A stretch of DNA of 10,090 nucleotides from an uncultured Pseudorhodobacter sp. (GTDB lineage: Bacteria; Pseudomonadota; Alphaproteobacteria; Rhodobacterales; Rhodobacteraceae), in assembly GCA_937910975.1 (NCBI GenBank), contig CALEMZ010000383.1, positions 1 through 10,090 on the forward strand, read 5' to 3'. The notes below the pieces were generated by a model. The model searched no databases, was not told the DNA's origin, and saw only the letters and a list, made by a program, of their open reading frames with translations. Positions within the stretch are counted from its first letter, which is position 1; each line of letters begins with the position of its first letter. Positions 1 to 6,371 of this stretch are shown here, piece after piece. Position numbers and translations under genes: made by a program.

Positions 1-36
1 CCGCAGCGCCTCATTTTGGGTACACACGCCCACCGG
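1..36 (-). pseudogene. gltB: Continuation of gltB frame beyond the TGA, running off the window
   Basis: After the TGA at 37-39 the same minus-strand frame reads PVGVCTQNEALR up to base 1. This matches what normally follows the third cluster cysteine in alphaproteobacterial GltB (remembered family pattern NTCPVGVCTQDEALR). There is no frameshift: the only block is the stop codon. The rest of the C-terminal domain would lie to the left of the window and cannot be judged here. Confidence 0.8.
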
Positions 37-3000
37 TCAAGTGTTGGATTGGCACTGGCGCACCATGATGCAGCCCATTGCGATCAGTGCTGCGGTGCCG
101 ATGCCATATTCCTCGGCCCCCAGCATCGCGGCCATGACAATATCACGCCCCGTGCGCAGGCCGCCGTCAGTGCGCAGCGTCACCCGGTCGCGCAGGTTGT
201 TCATGCTCAGCACCTGATGCGCCTCGGTCAGGCCCATCTCCCACGGCAGGCCCGCGTATTTGATCGAGGTCGCGGGTGATGCGCCCGTGCCGCCGTTATG
301 GCCCGAAATCAAAATCACATCGGCCTTGGCCTTGGCCACACCCGCCGCAATCGTGCCAATACCGCTTGAGGCCACCAGCTTCACCGTCACCTTGGCGCGC
401 GGGTTGATCTGCTTGAGGTCATAGATCAGCTGCGCGAGGTCTTCGATGGAATAGATGTCATGGTGCGGCGGCGGCGAAATCAGCGTCACCCCCGGCGTGG
501 AATGGCGCAGCCGCGCGATCAGCGCCGTGACCTTCATCCCCGGCAACTGCCCGCCTTCCCCCGGCTTTGCGCCTTGCGCGACCTTGATCTCCAACTCTTC
601 ACAGGCATTCAGGTATTCCGCCGTCACGCCAAAGCGGCCAGATGCTACCTGCTTGATCTTGGCTGACGGGTTATCGCCATTCGCCTCGGGCAGGAAATGC
701 GCGGGGTCTTCGCCGCCCTCCCCACTGTCAGATTTTGCGCCGATCCGGTTCATCGCCACGTTCAACGTCTTGTGCGCCTCAGGCGAAAGCGCTCCCAGCG
801 ACATACCCGGCGTTACGAACCGCTTGCGAATGGAGGTGATGCTTTCCACTTCTTCAATCGGAACCGGCTTGCCGATGCTTTTAATGTCCAGCAAATCACG
901 CAGATGGATCGGTGGATTGGCCCGCATCGCAGCCGAATACTGCTTCCAGATGTCAAAGCTTCCGCGGTCACAGGCCGATTGCAGCATGTGCATCGTCTGC
1001 GCCTCCCAAGCGTGCTTTTCGCCGGAGCGCCGCGCCTTGTAGATGCCGCCGATAGGCAAAACATCCAGCCCGCCGCGCCAACCCTTGCTGTGCACTTCCT
1101 CCAGCTTGTGCTGAATGCCTGAAACGCCGATCCCGGAAATCCGGCTGTGCATACCGGGGAAATACTCCGCCACCATCGCACGGCTCAGCCCGACCGCCTC
1201 AAAGTTCAAGCCGCCGCGATAGGAGGAAATCACCGAAATCCCCATCTTGGACATGATCTTCAAAAGGCCCGCGTCAATCGCAGCGCGGTAGCGCCGCATC
1301 GCATCCGTCAATCCGCCCTCGATCAAGCCGCGATCAAGCCGGTCCGCAATGCTGTCTTGCGCCAGATAGGCATTCACCGTGGTCGCTCCACAACCGATCA
1401 GCACCGCAAAGTAATGTGGATCAATACATTCCGCCGACCGCAGGTTGACCGAGCAAAAGGTCCGAAGCCCCTTGCGCGTCAGCCAGCTATGCACCGCACT
1501 GGTCGCCAGAATCATCGGCATCGCAACCCGGTCCGCGCCCTGATGCTCATCGGTCAAAACAAGGTGCGCCGCGCCAGAGCGGACCGCATCCTCGGCCTCG
1601 GCGCGAATTTGTTCCAGCCCTTTGCGCAGCGCATCTGGCTCCGCATCACGTGGGAAGGTGCAATCAATCACCGAAACTGTTTCGCCGAAATACTTCATCA
1701 TCACGTTGAATTCGGCATTGGCGACAAACGGGCTTTCCAGCAGTAGGATTTCGGTCTGGCTGCTGTCCTCATTCAACACGTTCTTGAGGTTCCCGAACCG
1801 CGTCTTCAGGCTCATCACCCGGCTTTCGCGCAAGCTGTCAATTGGCGGGTTGGTGACCTGGCTAAAGTTTTGGCGGAAGAAATGGCTTAACGGGCGGTAG
1901 ATGCTCGACAGCACCGCCGCCGGGGTATCATCACCCATCGAGGCGATCATTTCCTTGCCATCCTCGGCCATCGGGGCCAGCACCTGCTCCAGCTCTTCCA
2001 GCGAATAGCCCGCCGCAATCTGCCGCTTGCGCAACTCCGCCCCGCTGAATTTTGCCGCCTCAGGCACATCACGGAGCAGGTTGTTCAGATCGACAACCTT
2101 TTCGATCCACGCGCCAAAGGGCTGCGCTGCCGCCAGCTTATCCTTCAGCTTCCCATCGTGATAAAGCTTGCCCTCGGCCATATCGACCGCAATCATCTGC
2201 CCCGGCCCAAGCGCGCCTTTTTCGCGCACGGTGGCTTCATCCACCGGCACCATCCCGGCTTCGGACCCGGCAATCAGCAAGCCATCGCCCGTGATAACAT
2301 AGCGCATCGGGCGCAGGCCGTTGCGGTCGAGGCCCGCACAAACCCAACGCCCATCGGTCATGGCCAGCGCCGCTGGCCCATCCCATGGCTCCATCACCGC
2401 ATTGCAATAGGCATACATATCGGCCCAGGCTTTTGGCATATCGGTTGTGGTTTTTGACCACGCTTCGGGCACTAGCATCGTCTTGGTAAAGGGTGCATTG
2501 CGCCCCGAGCGTACCATCACCTCAAACACTGCATCCAGCGCGCCACTGTCCGAGGTTCCTGCTGGAATGATCGGCTTGATGTCTTCGGCCATGTCGCCAA
2601 AGGTGTTGGATGCCATGCGAATTTCATGGCTCCGCATCCAGTTCACGTTGCCTTTAAGCGTGTTGATCTCACCATTATGGGCCAACATGCGGAAGGGCTG
2701 CGCCAACCACCACTGCGGGAAAGTATTGGTAGAATAGCGCTGGTGGTAGATCGCAAAGGCGCTTTCAAAGCGCGGATCCATCAGATCGGGGTAGAACACC
2801 GCCACTTGCTCCGCCAGCATCATGCCTTTGTAGATGATCGAGCGGCAAGACAGGCTGCACAGATAAAGCCCCGCAATATGCGCGGCATTCGCGGCCTTCT
2901 CGATCCGGCGGCGGATGATATACAGCTCACGCTCAAACTGGTCCTGATCGATATCCTTATCGCAGCGGATCAGAATTTGCTCAATCTCCGGGCGGGTTGC

Positions 3001-3468
3001 ATTGGCCTTTTCGCCCAAAACAGTGGTTTCCACCGGCACATGGCGCCAGCCATAAATGTAATGGCCCATGCGCAAGACTTCGGACTCCACAATCGTCCGG
3101 CAGCGTTCCTGCGCGCTAAAATCCGTGCGCGGCAAAAACACTTGACCCACGGCGATCAGTTTATTCACATCCGGTTCATGCCCGGTGCGCCGCACCTGAT
3201 CATAGAAAAACTTGACCGGGATCTGCAGATGAATACCTGCGCCATCGCCGGTCTTGCCATCAGCGTCCACGGCGCCACGGTGCCAAACGGCCTTAAGCGC
3301 ATTGATCCCGTTTTCAACGACCTTGCGGCTCGGTTTGCCGGAAATCGAAACCACAAGCCCCACGCCGCAAGAGGCATGTTCATCATCTGCCTTATAGAGG
3401 CTGTGCTCTGCCATATAGGCGCGCTTTGCTTCCTCGGCTGCTACCCAAGCTTCATCATATTTGGTCAT
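37..3468 (-). CDS. gltB: Glutamate synthase (NADPH) large subunit, interrupted by in-frame TGA
   Basis: Large (alpha) subunit of bacterial GOGAT, which releases ammonia from glutamine and adds it to 2-oxoglutarate to give glutamate in the cytosol. The start has a GAGG about 10 bases upstream, and its ATG overlaps the previous gene's stop (ATGA). Residues 1-33 would be the propeptide and Cys34 (in ASCGVGLV) the class II amidotransferase nucleophile. The amidotransferase signature RYSTNTFPQWW...AHNGEINT lies at about 240-275. The FMN-binding synthase domain begins near 870 (SLGALSPEAHK, GAKSDSGEGGEDP, ISGHNGGTGASP). Of the 3Fe-4S ligands, Cys1133 and Cys1139 are present, but the third is replaced by TGA (codon 1144). 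The family is about 1,500 residues, so about 365, including the C-terminal beta-helix domain, are missing from this product. The gene is either a broken copy, a sequence error, or a readthrough case; the family assignment itself is certain. Confidence 0.93.
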   Translation of the reverse strand: MTKYDEAWVAAEEAKRAYMAEHSLYKADDEHASCGVGLVVSISGKPSRKVVENGINALKAVWHRGAVDADGKTGDGAGIHLQIPVKFFYDQVRRTGHEPDVNKLIAVGQVFLPRTDFSAQERCRTIVESEVLRMGHYIYGWRHVPVETTVLGEKANATRPEIEQILIRCDKDIDQDQFERELYIIRRRIEKAANAAHIAGLYLCSLSCRSIIYKGMMLAEQVAVFYPDLMDPRFESAFAIYHQRYSTNTFPQWWLAQPFRMLAHNGEINTLKGNVNWMRSHEIRMASNTFGDMAEDIKPIIPAGTSDSGALDAVFEVMVRSGRNAPFTKTMLVPEAWSKTTTDMPKAWADMYAYCNAVMEPWDGPAALAMTDGRWVCAGLDRNGLRPMRYVITGDGLLIAGSEAGMVPVDEATVREKGALGPGQMIAVDMAEGKLYHDGKLKDKLAAAQPFGAWIEKVVDLNNLLRDVPEAAKFSGAELRKRQIAAGYSLEELEQVLAPMAEDGKEMIASMGDDTPAAVLSSIYRPLSHFFRQNFSQVTNPPIDSLRESRVMSLKTRFGNLKNVLNEDSSQTEILLLESPFVANAEFNVMMKYFGETVSVIDCTFPRDAEPDALRKGLEQIRAEAEDAVRSGAAHLVLTDEHQGADRVAMPMILATSAVHSWLTRKGLRTFCSVNLRSAECIDPHYFAVLIGCGATTVNAYLAQDSIADRLDRGLIEGGLTDAMRRYRAAIDAGLLKIMSKMGISVISSYRGGLNFEAVGLSRAMVAEYFPGMHSRISGIGVSGIQHKLEEVHSKGWRGGLDVLPIGGIYKARRSGEKHAWEAQTMHMLQSACDRGSFDIWKQYSAAMRANPPIHLRDLLDIKSIGKPVPIEEVESITSIRKRFVTPGMSLGALSPEAHKTLNVAMNRIGAKSDSGEGGEDPAHFLPEANGDNPSAKIKQVASGRFGVTAEYLNACEELEIKVAQGAKPGEGGQLPGMKVTALIARLRHSTPGVTLISPPPHHDIYSIEDLAQLIYDLKQINPRAKVTVKLVASSGIGTIAAGVAKAKADVILISGHNGGTGASPATSIKYAGLPWEMGLTEAHQVLSMNNLRDRVTLRTDGGLRTGRDIVMAAMLGAEEYGIGTAALIAMGCIMVRQCQSNT

Positions 3469-3599
3469 TTTCCGTCATCCTCACCGAAAGAGGCGAATGT
3501 TGCTTCGACCTCTTGCTTCGTCAGCCGATCGTGGTTCCCCGCAAGGGCAAAGCCCCCGGCTTCCCGATCCAAATAGAATTCGTCGCGCAAAGGGGTCAT
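3465..3599 (-). CDS. 44-residue mini-protein, translationally coupled to gltB
   Basis: A small gene of unknown function, starting MTPLRDEFYL and ending FGEDDGK. Three things support it. Its ATG overlaps the stop of the 125-residue gene upstream (ATGA at 3596-3599). Its own stop overlaps the ATG of gltB (ATGA at 3465-3468). It also has one of the best ribosome binding sites in the window, GGAGGGG 8 bases before the ATG. An upstream in-frame ATG at 3665 would give 66 residues, but that part lies inside the preceding gene, so the 3599 start is preferred. The product is acidic at its C-terminus, has no cysteine and no membrane segment, and I recognise no domain. It may be a real peptide or may serve mainly to carry ribosomes from the upstream gene to gltB. 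Confidence 0.68.
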   Translation of the reverse strand: MTPLRDEFYLDREAGGFALAGNHDRLTKQEVEATFASFGEDDGK

Positions 3600-3973
3600 T
3601 TTGACAGCCCCTCCATAAGGTCCTGCAACATCTGGGCATAAACCTCGTTCGGCGTCATCTGCCAAGGGAGGGCCTCGCCCGCATCAAAGGCACTGCGCCA
3701 GATGTTGTAATTCTCATCAAACAGCTCTTGGTTCACCTCGAACGGGTCAGCATCCTGCATCTCGCCATCCAGCGCATAGTTTTCCCAAAATGGCGCGTGC
3801 GAGATGATGGGCGAATCCGGGTCCGGCGATTTGAGGATCAGGCTAACGACTGGCTGCGGCGCGTCTATACCAAGATCTTCCGGCAGATCTACGCGCCCGA
3901 TCCAGATAACCACCGGCTCAAGATCATCTTGAACGCAGGTGTAAAATCCGCCCAACTCCAACTCAATTTCCAT
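3596..3973 (-). CDS. Uncharacterised 125-residue acidic protein in the glt operon
   Basis: An unrecognised, probably cytosolic protein. It is strongly acidic (many Asp and Glu, for example LDGEMQDADPFEVNQELFDE), has several Trp residues and one Cys (Cys13), and has no signal peptide or membrane segment. The predicted pattern is a beta-rich N-terminal half (EIELELGGFYTCV, PVVIWIGRV, PVVSLILKS) and a helical C-terminal end (NEVYAQMLQDLMEGLSK). The start at 3973 has a clear AGAGG six to seven bases upstream and overlaps the end of the secreted-protein gene by 11 bases; its stop overlaps the 44-residue gene. It is transcribed with gltD and gltB, so a role linked to glutamate synthase (assembly or control) is possible, but that rests only on position. 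Confidence 0.85.
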   Translation of the reverse strand: MEIELELGGFYTCVQDDLEPVVIWIGRVDLPEDLGIDAPQPVVSLILKSPDPDSPIISHAPFWENYALDGEMQDADPFEVNQELFDENYNIWRSAFDAGEALPWQMTPNEVYAQMLQDLMEGLSK

Positions 3974-4658
3974 GGCGCACCTCTTTTGAATAGTTGCTCA
4001 ATACAGCATCACATTCAAACAGCGGCTGGGTTGAGAAGAACCCAGGCTCCTCTGGGAAAATGAACTGCACGGGGCTGCCATCAATCGGCACATAGCCATT
4101 GCCATTGTCCCATTCCGACGGACCTGCGAAAAAGACTCGCCACGTGGGGTGTATGTACTCTACCCCCCGCGACCGCCGCAGCAAATTTCCCGATGGGTCA
4201 GTTTCCGTATACTCAAATTCGGTCTGCGACAGGGTCACGCCATCAATCTGCACTAATTTTCCCGTCAACCGATCAAAGCCTCGCACGCGGCTTGCTTCAC
4301 CATTGTCGCGGGTCAAGCTGAAGGCAAACGTGTCCAGGCCGCCCAGCAAGTCGGTGAAAGAGGCAGGGTCTTCCGCACCCGCATCCAGCGACTGGCGCAC
4401 CAACGGGTTCATATCCAGGCTTTCAACCCACTGTCCTTCGGCATCAACGCGGCTTGCGAAAAACAGGCCTTCTTGGCCAAAATCGGTCCGCCACTGGTCG
4501 CCCGCCGCATCTTGGGTGCAGGTATAGTAGTTCGAAACCCGACAGGCCCTTGCTTGAACCGTTAGCCAACCAGTACACCCCGCCGGTGGCGTGAACGACC
4601 CAGCTGTCGCCGGGACCGCTCCCGAGACGATCAGGAAAAATATCAGTATTTTCCTCAT
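3963..4658 (-). CDS. Secreted protein of unknown function (231 residues) in the glt operon
   Basis: The N-terminus MRKILIFFLIVSGAVPATAG is a typical Sec signal peptide: two basic residues, a hydrophobic core, and an A-x-A site with probable cleavage after Ala19. There is no lipobox cysteine. The mature part has four cysteines (28, 39, 47 and about 216), which could form two disulfides in the periplasm, and is otherwise rich in aromatic and acidic residues with a likely beta-strand character. I recognise no family. A start 13 codons further upstream (4697) exists, but the one at 4658 has an AAGGGG ribosome binding site 8-9 bases before it and puts the signal peptide at the very N-terminus. The gene lies 114 bases after gltD and overlaps the next gene by 11 bases. 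A periplasmic protein between the two subunits of a cytosolic enzyme is odd. Confidence 0.85.
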   Translation of the reverse strand: MRKILIFFLIVSGAVPATAGSFTPPAGCTGWLTVQARACRVSNYYTCTQDAAGDQWRTDFGQEGLFFASRVDAEGQWVESLDMNPLVRQSLDAGAEDPASFTDLLGGLDTFAFSLTRDNGEASRVRGFDRLTGKLVQIDGVTLSQTEFEYTETDPSGNLLRRSRGVEYIHPTWRVFFAGPSEWDNGNGYVPIDGSPVQFIFPEEPGFFSTQPLFECDAVLSNYSKEVRHGN

Positions 4659-4679
4659 GCTGCGTTCCCCTTGGATCGT

Positions 4680-4694
4680 GCCAGCAAAGCTGGC
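4680..4694 (-). promoter_or_regulatory. Perfect hairpin just upstream of the secreted-protein ribosome binding site
   Basis: GCCAGC-TTT-GCTGGC on the minus strand forms a 6-base-pair GC-rich stem with a 3-base loop. It lies about 10 bases before the AAGGGG ribosome binding site. No T-run follows, so it is not a classic terminator; it could modulate translation or mRNA stability. Confidence 0.45.
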
Positions 4695-4716
4695 CATTTC
4701 GCCGTTTCGATCTGCT

Positions 4717-4745
4717 ATAATGTAACTAGGGATGTGCTACGTAAA
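4717..4745 (-). promoter_or_regulatory. Possible internal sigma70-type promoter between gltD and the secreted-protein gene
   Basis: On the minus strand, TTTACG (4745-4740) and CATTAT (4722-4717) are separated by exactly 17 bases. Each matches the sigma70 consensus at four of six positions. Transcription would start near 4710, about 50 bases before the secreted-protein start. The -35 box lies inside the hairpin or dyad at 4732-4762, which could act as an operator. The match is modest, so this is a suggestion only. Confidence 0.3.
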
Positions 4746-4762
4746 ACATACGTTTTGCACAT
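4732..4762 (-). promoter_or_regulatory. Bulged hairpin or operator-like dyad just after the gltD stop
   Basis: ATGTGC and GCACAT pair as a 6-base outer stem, and AAAAC and GTTTT as a 5-base inner stem with a 4-base loop; a 5-base bulge sits on one side. It begins 10 bases after the gltD stop codon. No T-run follows in the transcribed direction, so an ordinary terminator is unlikely. It may stabilise the 3' end of gltD mRNA, attenuate the genes downstream, or be a protein-binding site in DNA. Confidence 0.45.
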
Positions 4763-4772
4763 GTTGTTTATT

Positions 4773-6209
4773 TCACTCTGCCGCGACAGTCGCGCCCTGC
4801 GCCATATATTCCAGCATCGCCTCGGCCGCTTCACGCCCATCGCGGATCGCCCAGACCACAAGGCTCGCGCCGCGCACGATATCGCCCACCGCATAAACGC
4901 CCGGAAGGCTGGTGGCATGGGTTTGGAAATCCGCGCGGATCGTGCCCCAGCGAGTTACGGTTAGCTCTGGCTTGTCCCAGAGGGCTGGCAGCGCCTCCGG
5001 CTCAAACCCCAGCGCCATAATCGCCAGATCGGCAGGTTCCACATAGTCGGCCCCTTCAATCACTTCCGGCGTTTGGCGGCCTGAGGCATCTGGCGCGCCA
5101 AGACGCATCTTTTGCACCATCACGCCCTCGACCGCATCGGTGCCGACAAAACCCTTGGGGGACGACAGCCAAACGAATTCGACACCTTCTTCTTCGGCGT
5201 TCTGCGTTTCCCGCACGCTGCCCGGCATGTTCGCGCGGTCACGGCGATAGAGGCACTTAACCGAGGTTGCGCCCTCGCGAATCGCGGTGCGCACACAATC
5301 CATCGCGGTATCTCCGCCGCCAATTACCACGACCCGCTTGCCCGCAGCGTTCAGCGTGCCATCGTCATATTCCGGCACCTCGTCACCAAAGCTTTTGCGG
5401 TTGCTTGCGGTCAGAAATTCCAGCGCTGGCACAATGCCCTTGGCGCCCACGCCCGGCACGACCAAATCACGCGCCATATAAACGCCTGTGGCTATCAAAA
5501 TTGCTTCATGCTGGCCACGAATGGCGTCAAAGCTCAGATCTTCGCCCACCGTGCAATTCAACACGAACTGCACGCCTGCGGTTTCCAATTGTTCAATGCG
5601 CTGCATGACAACCGGCTTTTCCAGCTTGAAGCCCGGAATGCCATAGGTCAGCAAACCGCCCGCACGGTCATAGCGGTCATAGACCGTCACTTGCACACCA
5701 GCGCGGCGCAGAACATCCGCAGCAGCCAGTCCGCCCGGCCCTGCACCGATAATCCCAACGCTTTCAGACCGTTCGTGCATTGGCTTGATCGGTTTGACCC
5801 AGCCGTTTTCCCATGCGGTATCGGTCAGATATTTCTCGATCGAGCCGATGGTCACGGTGCCATGGCCGGATAGTTCAATCACACAATTGCCTTCGCACAG
5901 ACGATCCTGCGGGCAAATGCGGCCACAGATTTCGGGGAAGGTATTGGTGGCCTGCGAAAGCTCATAGGCCTCTTGCAGACGCCCTTCGGCGGTCAGCCGC
6001 AGCCAGTCGGGGATATTGTTGTGCAAAGGGCAATGTGATTGGCAATAAGGCACACCGCATTGGCTGCAACGACTGGCTTGCTCGGCTGCTTTTTCGGCGG
6101 CGTATTCGCGGTAGATCTCATGGTAATCCTGAGCACGCAGGTTAGGCGGGCGCTTCTCGGGCATTTCTCGAGCAACATTGACGAAGCGGAGCATCCGTTC
6201 CTTGGCCAT
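4773..6209 (-). CDS. gltD: Glutamate synthase (NADPH) small subunit
   Basis: Beta subunit of GOGAT (478 residues, normal length). It oxidises NADPH through FAD and passes electrons over two 4Fe-4S clusters to the FMN and 3Fe-4S centre of GltB. Cysteines 48, 51, 56, 60 and 95, 99, 105, 109 form the two cluster motifs. The FAD-binding GAGPGG is at 155-160, the NADPH-binding GGGD at 297-300, and the C-terminal FAD motif GVYAVGDIVRGASLVVWA near 430-450. The start at 6209 has AGGGAGG seven bases upstream. It is the first gene of the glt cluster and lies 162 bases after uppP, a gap holding inverted repeats that may control it. Every expected motif is present, so unlike gltB this subunit looks intact. 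Confidence 0.97.
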   Translation of the reverse strand: MAKERMLRFVNVAREMPEKRPPNLRAQDYHEIYREYAAEKAAEQASRCSQCGVPYCQSHCPLHNNIPDWLRLTAEGRLQEAYELSQATNTFPEICGRICPQDRLCEGNCVIELSGHGTVTIGSIEKYLTDTAWENGWVKPIKPMHERSESVGIIGAGPGGLAAADVLRRAGVQVTVYDRYDRAGGLLTYGIPGFKLEKPVVMQRIEQLETAGVQFVLNCTVGEDLSFDAIRGQHEAILIATGVYMARDLVVPGVGAKGIVPALEFLTASNRKSFGDEVPEYDDGTLNAAGKRVVVIGGGDTAMDCVRTAIREGATSVKCLYRRDRANMPGSVRETQNAEEEGVEFVWLSSPKGFVGTDAVEGVMVQKMRLGAPDASGRQTPEVIEGADYVEPADLAIMALGFEPEALPALWDKPELTVTRWGTIRADFQTHATSLPGVYAVGDIVRGASLVVWAIRDGREAAEAMLEYMAQGATVAAE

Positions 6210-6282
6210 AGCGGCGCCTCCCTGGCGGTCTTGGATAAGGATGTCTTCATACTTTGCAGTGGATGGAATGAAAAGTCAGTTA

Positions 6283-6355
6283 TGCTTACCTAAATGGTTG
6301 TATTTTTATCGAAAGGCGAAGCTGACTGTCTTTTTATCCTATTTTTAGGTAAGCA
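6283..6355. repeat. 12-base perfect inverted repeat in the gltD leader
   Basis: TGCTTACCTAAA at 6283-6294 is matched by its exact reverse complement TTTAGGTAAGCA at 6344-6355, with 49 AT-rich bases between. It lies upstream of gltD and downstream of uppP. As RNA it could form a 12-base-pair stem closing a large loop; as DNA it offers two inverted binding sites. No direct repeat that would mark a transposon insertion is clear at its ends. Confidence 0.7.
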
Positions 6356-6371
6356 CTAATTACCTATAGGT
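6346..6371. promoter_or_regulatory. Second overlapping dyad and palindrome upstream of gltD
   Basis: TAGGTAA (6346-6352) and TTACCTA (6360-6366) form a 7-base inverted repeat around a 7-base centre. The second arm runs into a perfect palindrome, ACCTATAGGT (6362-6371), which touches the uppP stop codon. The arm at 6346-6352 is shared with the 12-base repeat at 6283-6355, so the two pairings exclude each other. The repeated TTACCTA/TAGGTAA unit suggests regulator half-sites for gltD. Confidence 0.5.

Noticed and set aside
1..36. Bacterial SECIS element after the gltB TGA
   Set aside because: The only visible stem (TGGG/CCCA) is 4 base pairs and too near the TGA; the window ends soon after, so support for selenocysteine insertion is insufficient.
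3465..3520. Resemblance of the 44-residue protein C-terminus (TKQEVEATFASFGEDDGK) to the start of an EF-hand
   Set aside because: The calcium loop would be cut off by the stop codon after DDGK, leaving too few ligands; the likeness is superficial.
2626..3576. Long plus-strand open frame (316 residues) opposite gltB
   Set aside because: It lies antisense to highly conserved GltB sequence. Long antisense frames are common in GC-rich genes, and it has His/Arg-rich composition without a domain.
4773..6209. Several plus-strand open frames opposite gltD, up to 253 residues
   Set aside because: All are antisense shadows of the intact gltD gene; none has a family motif or good ribosome binding site.
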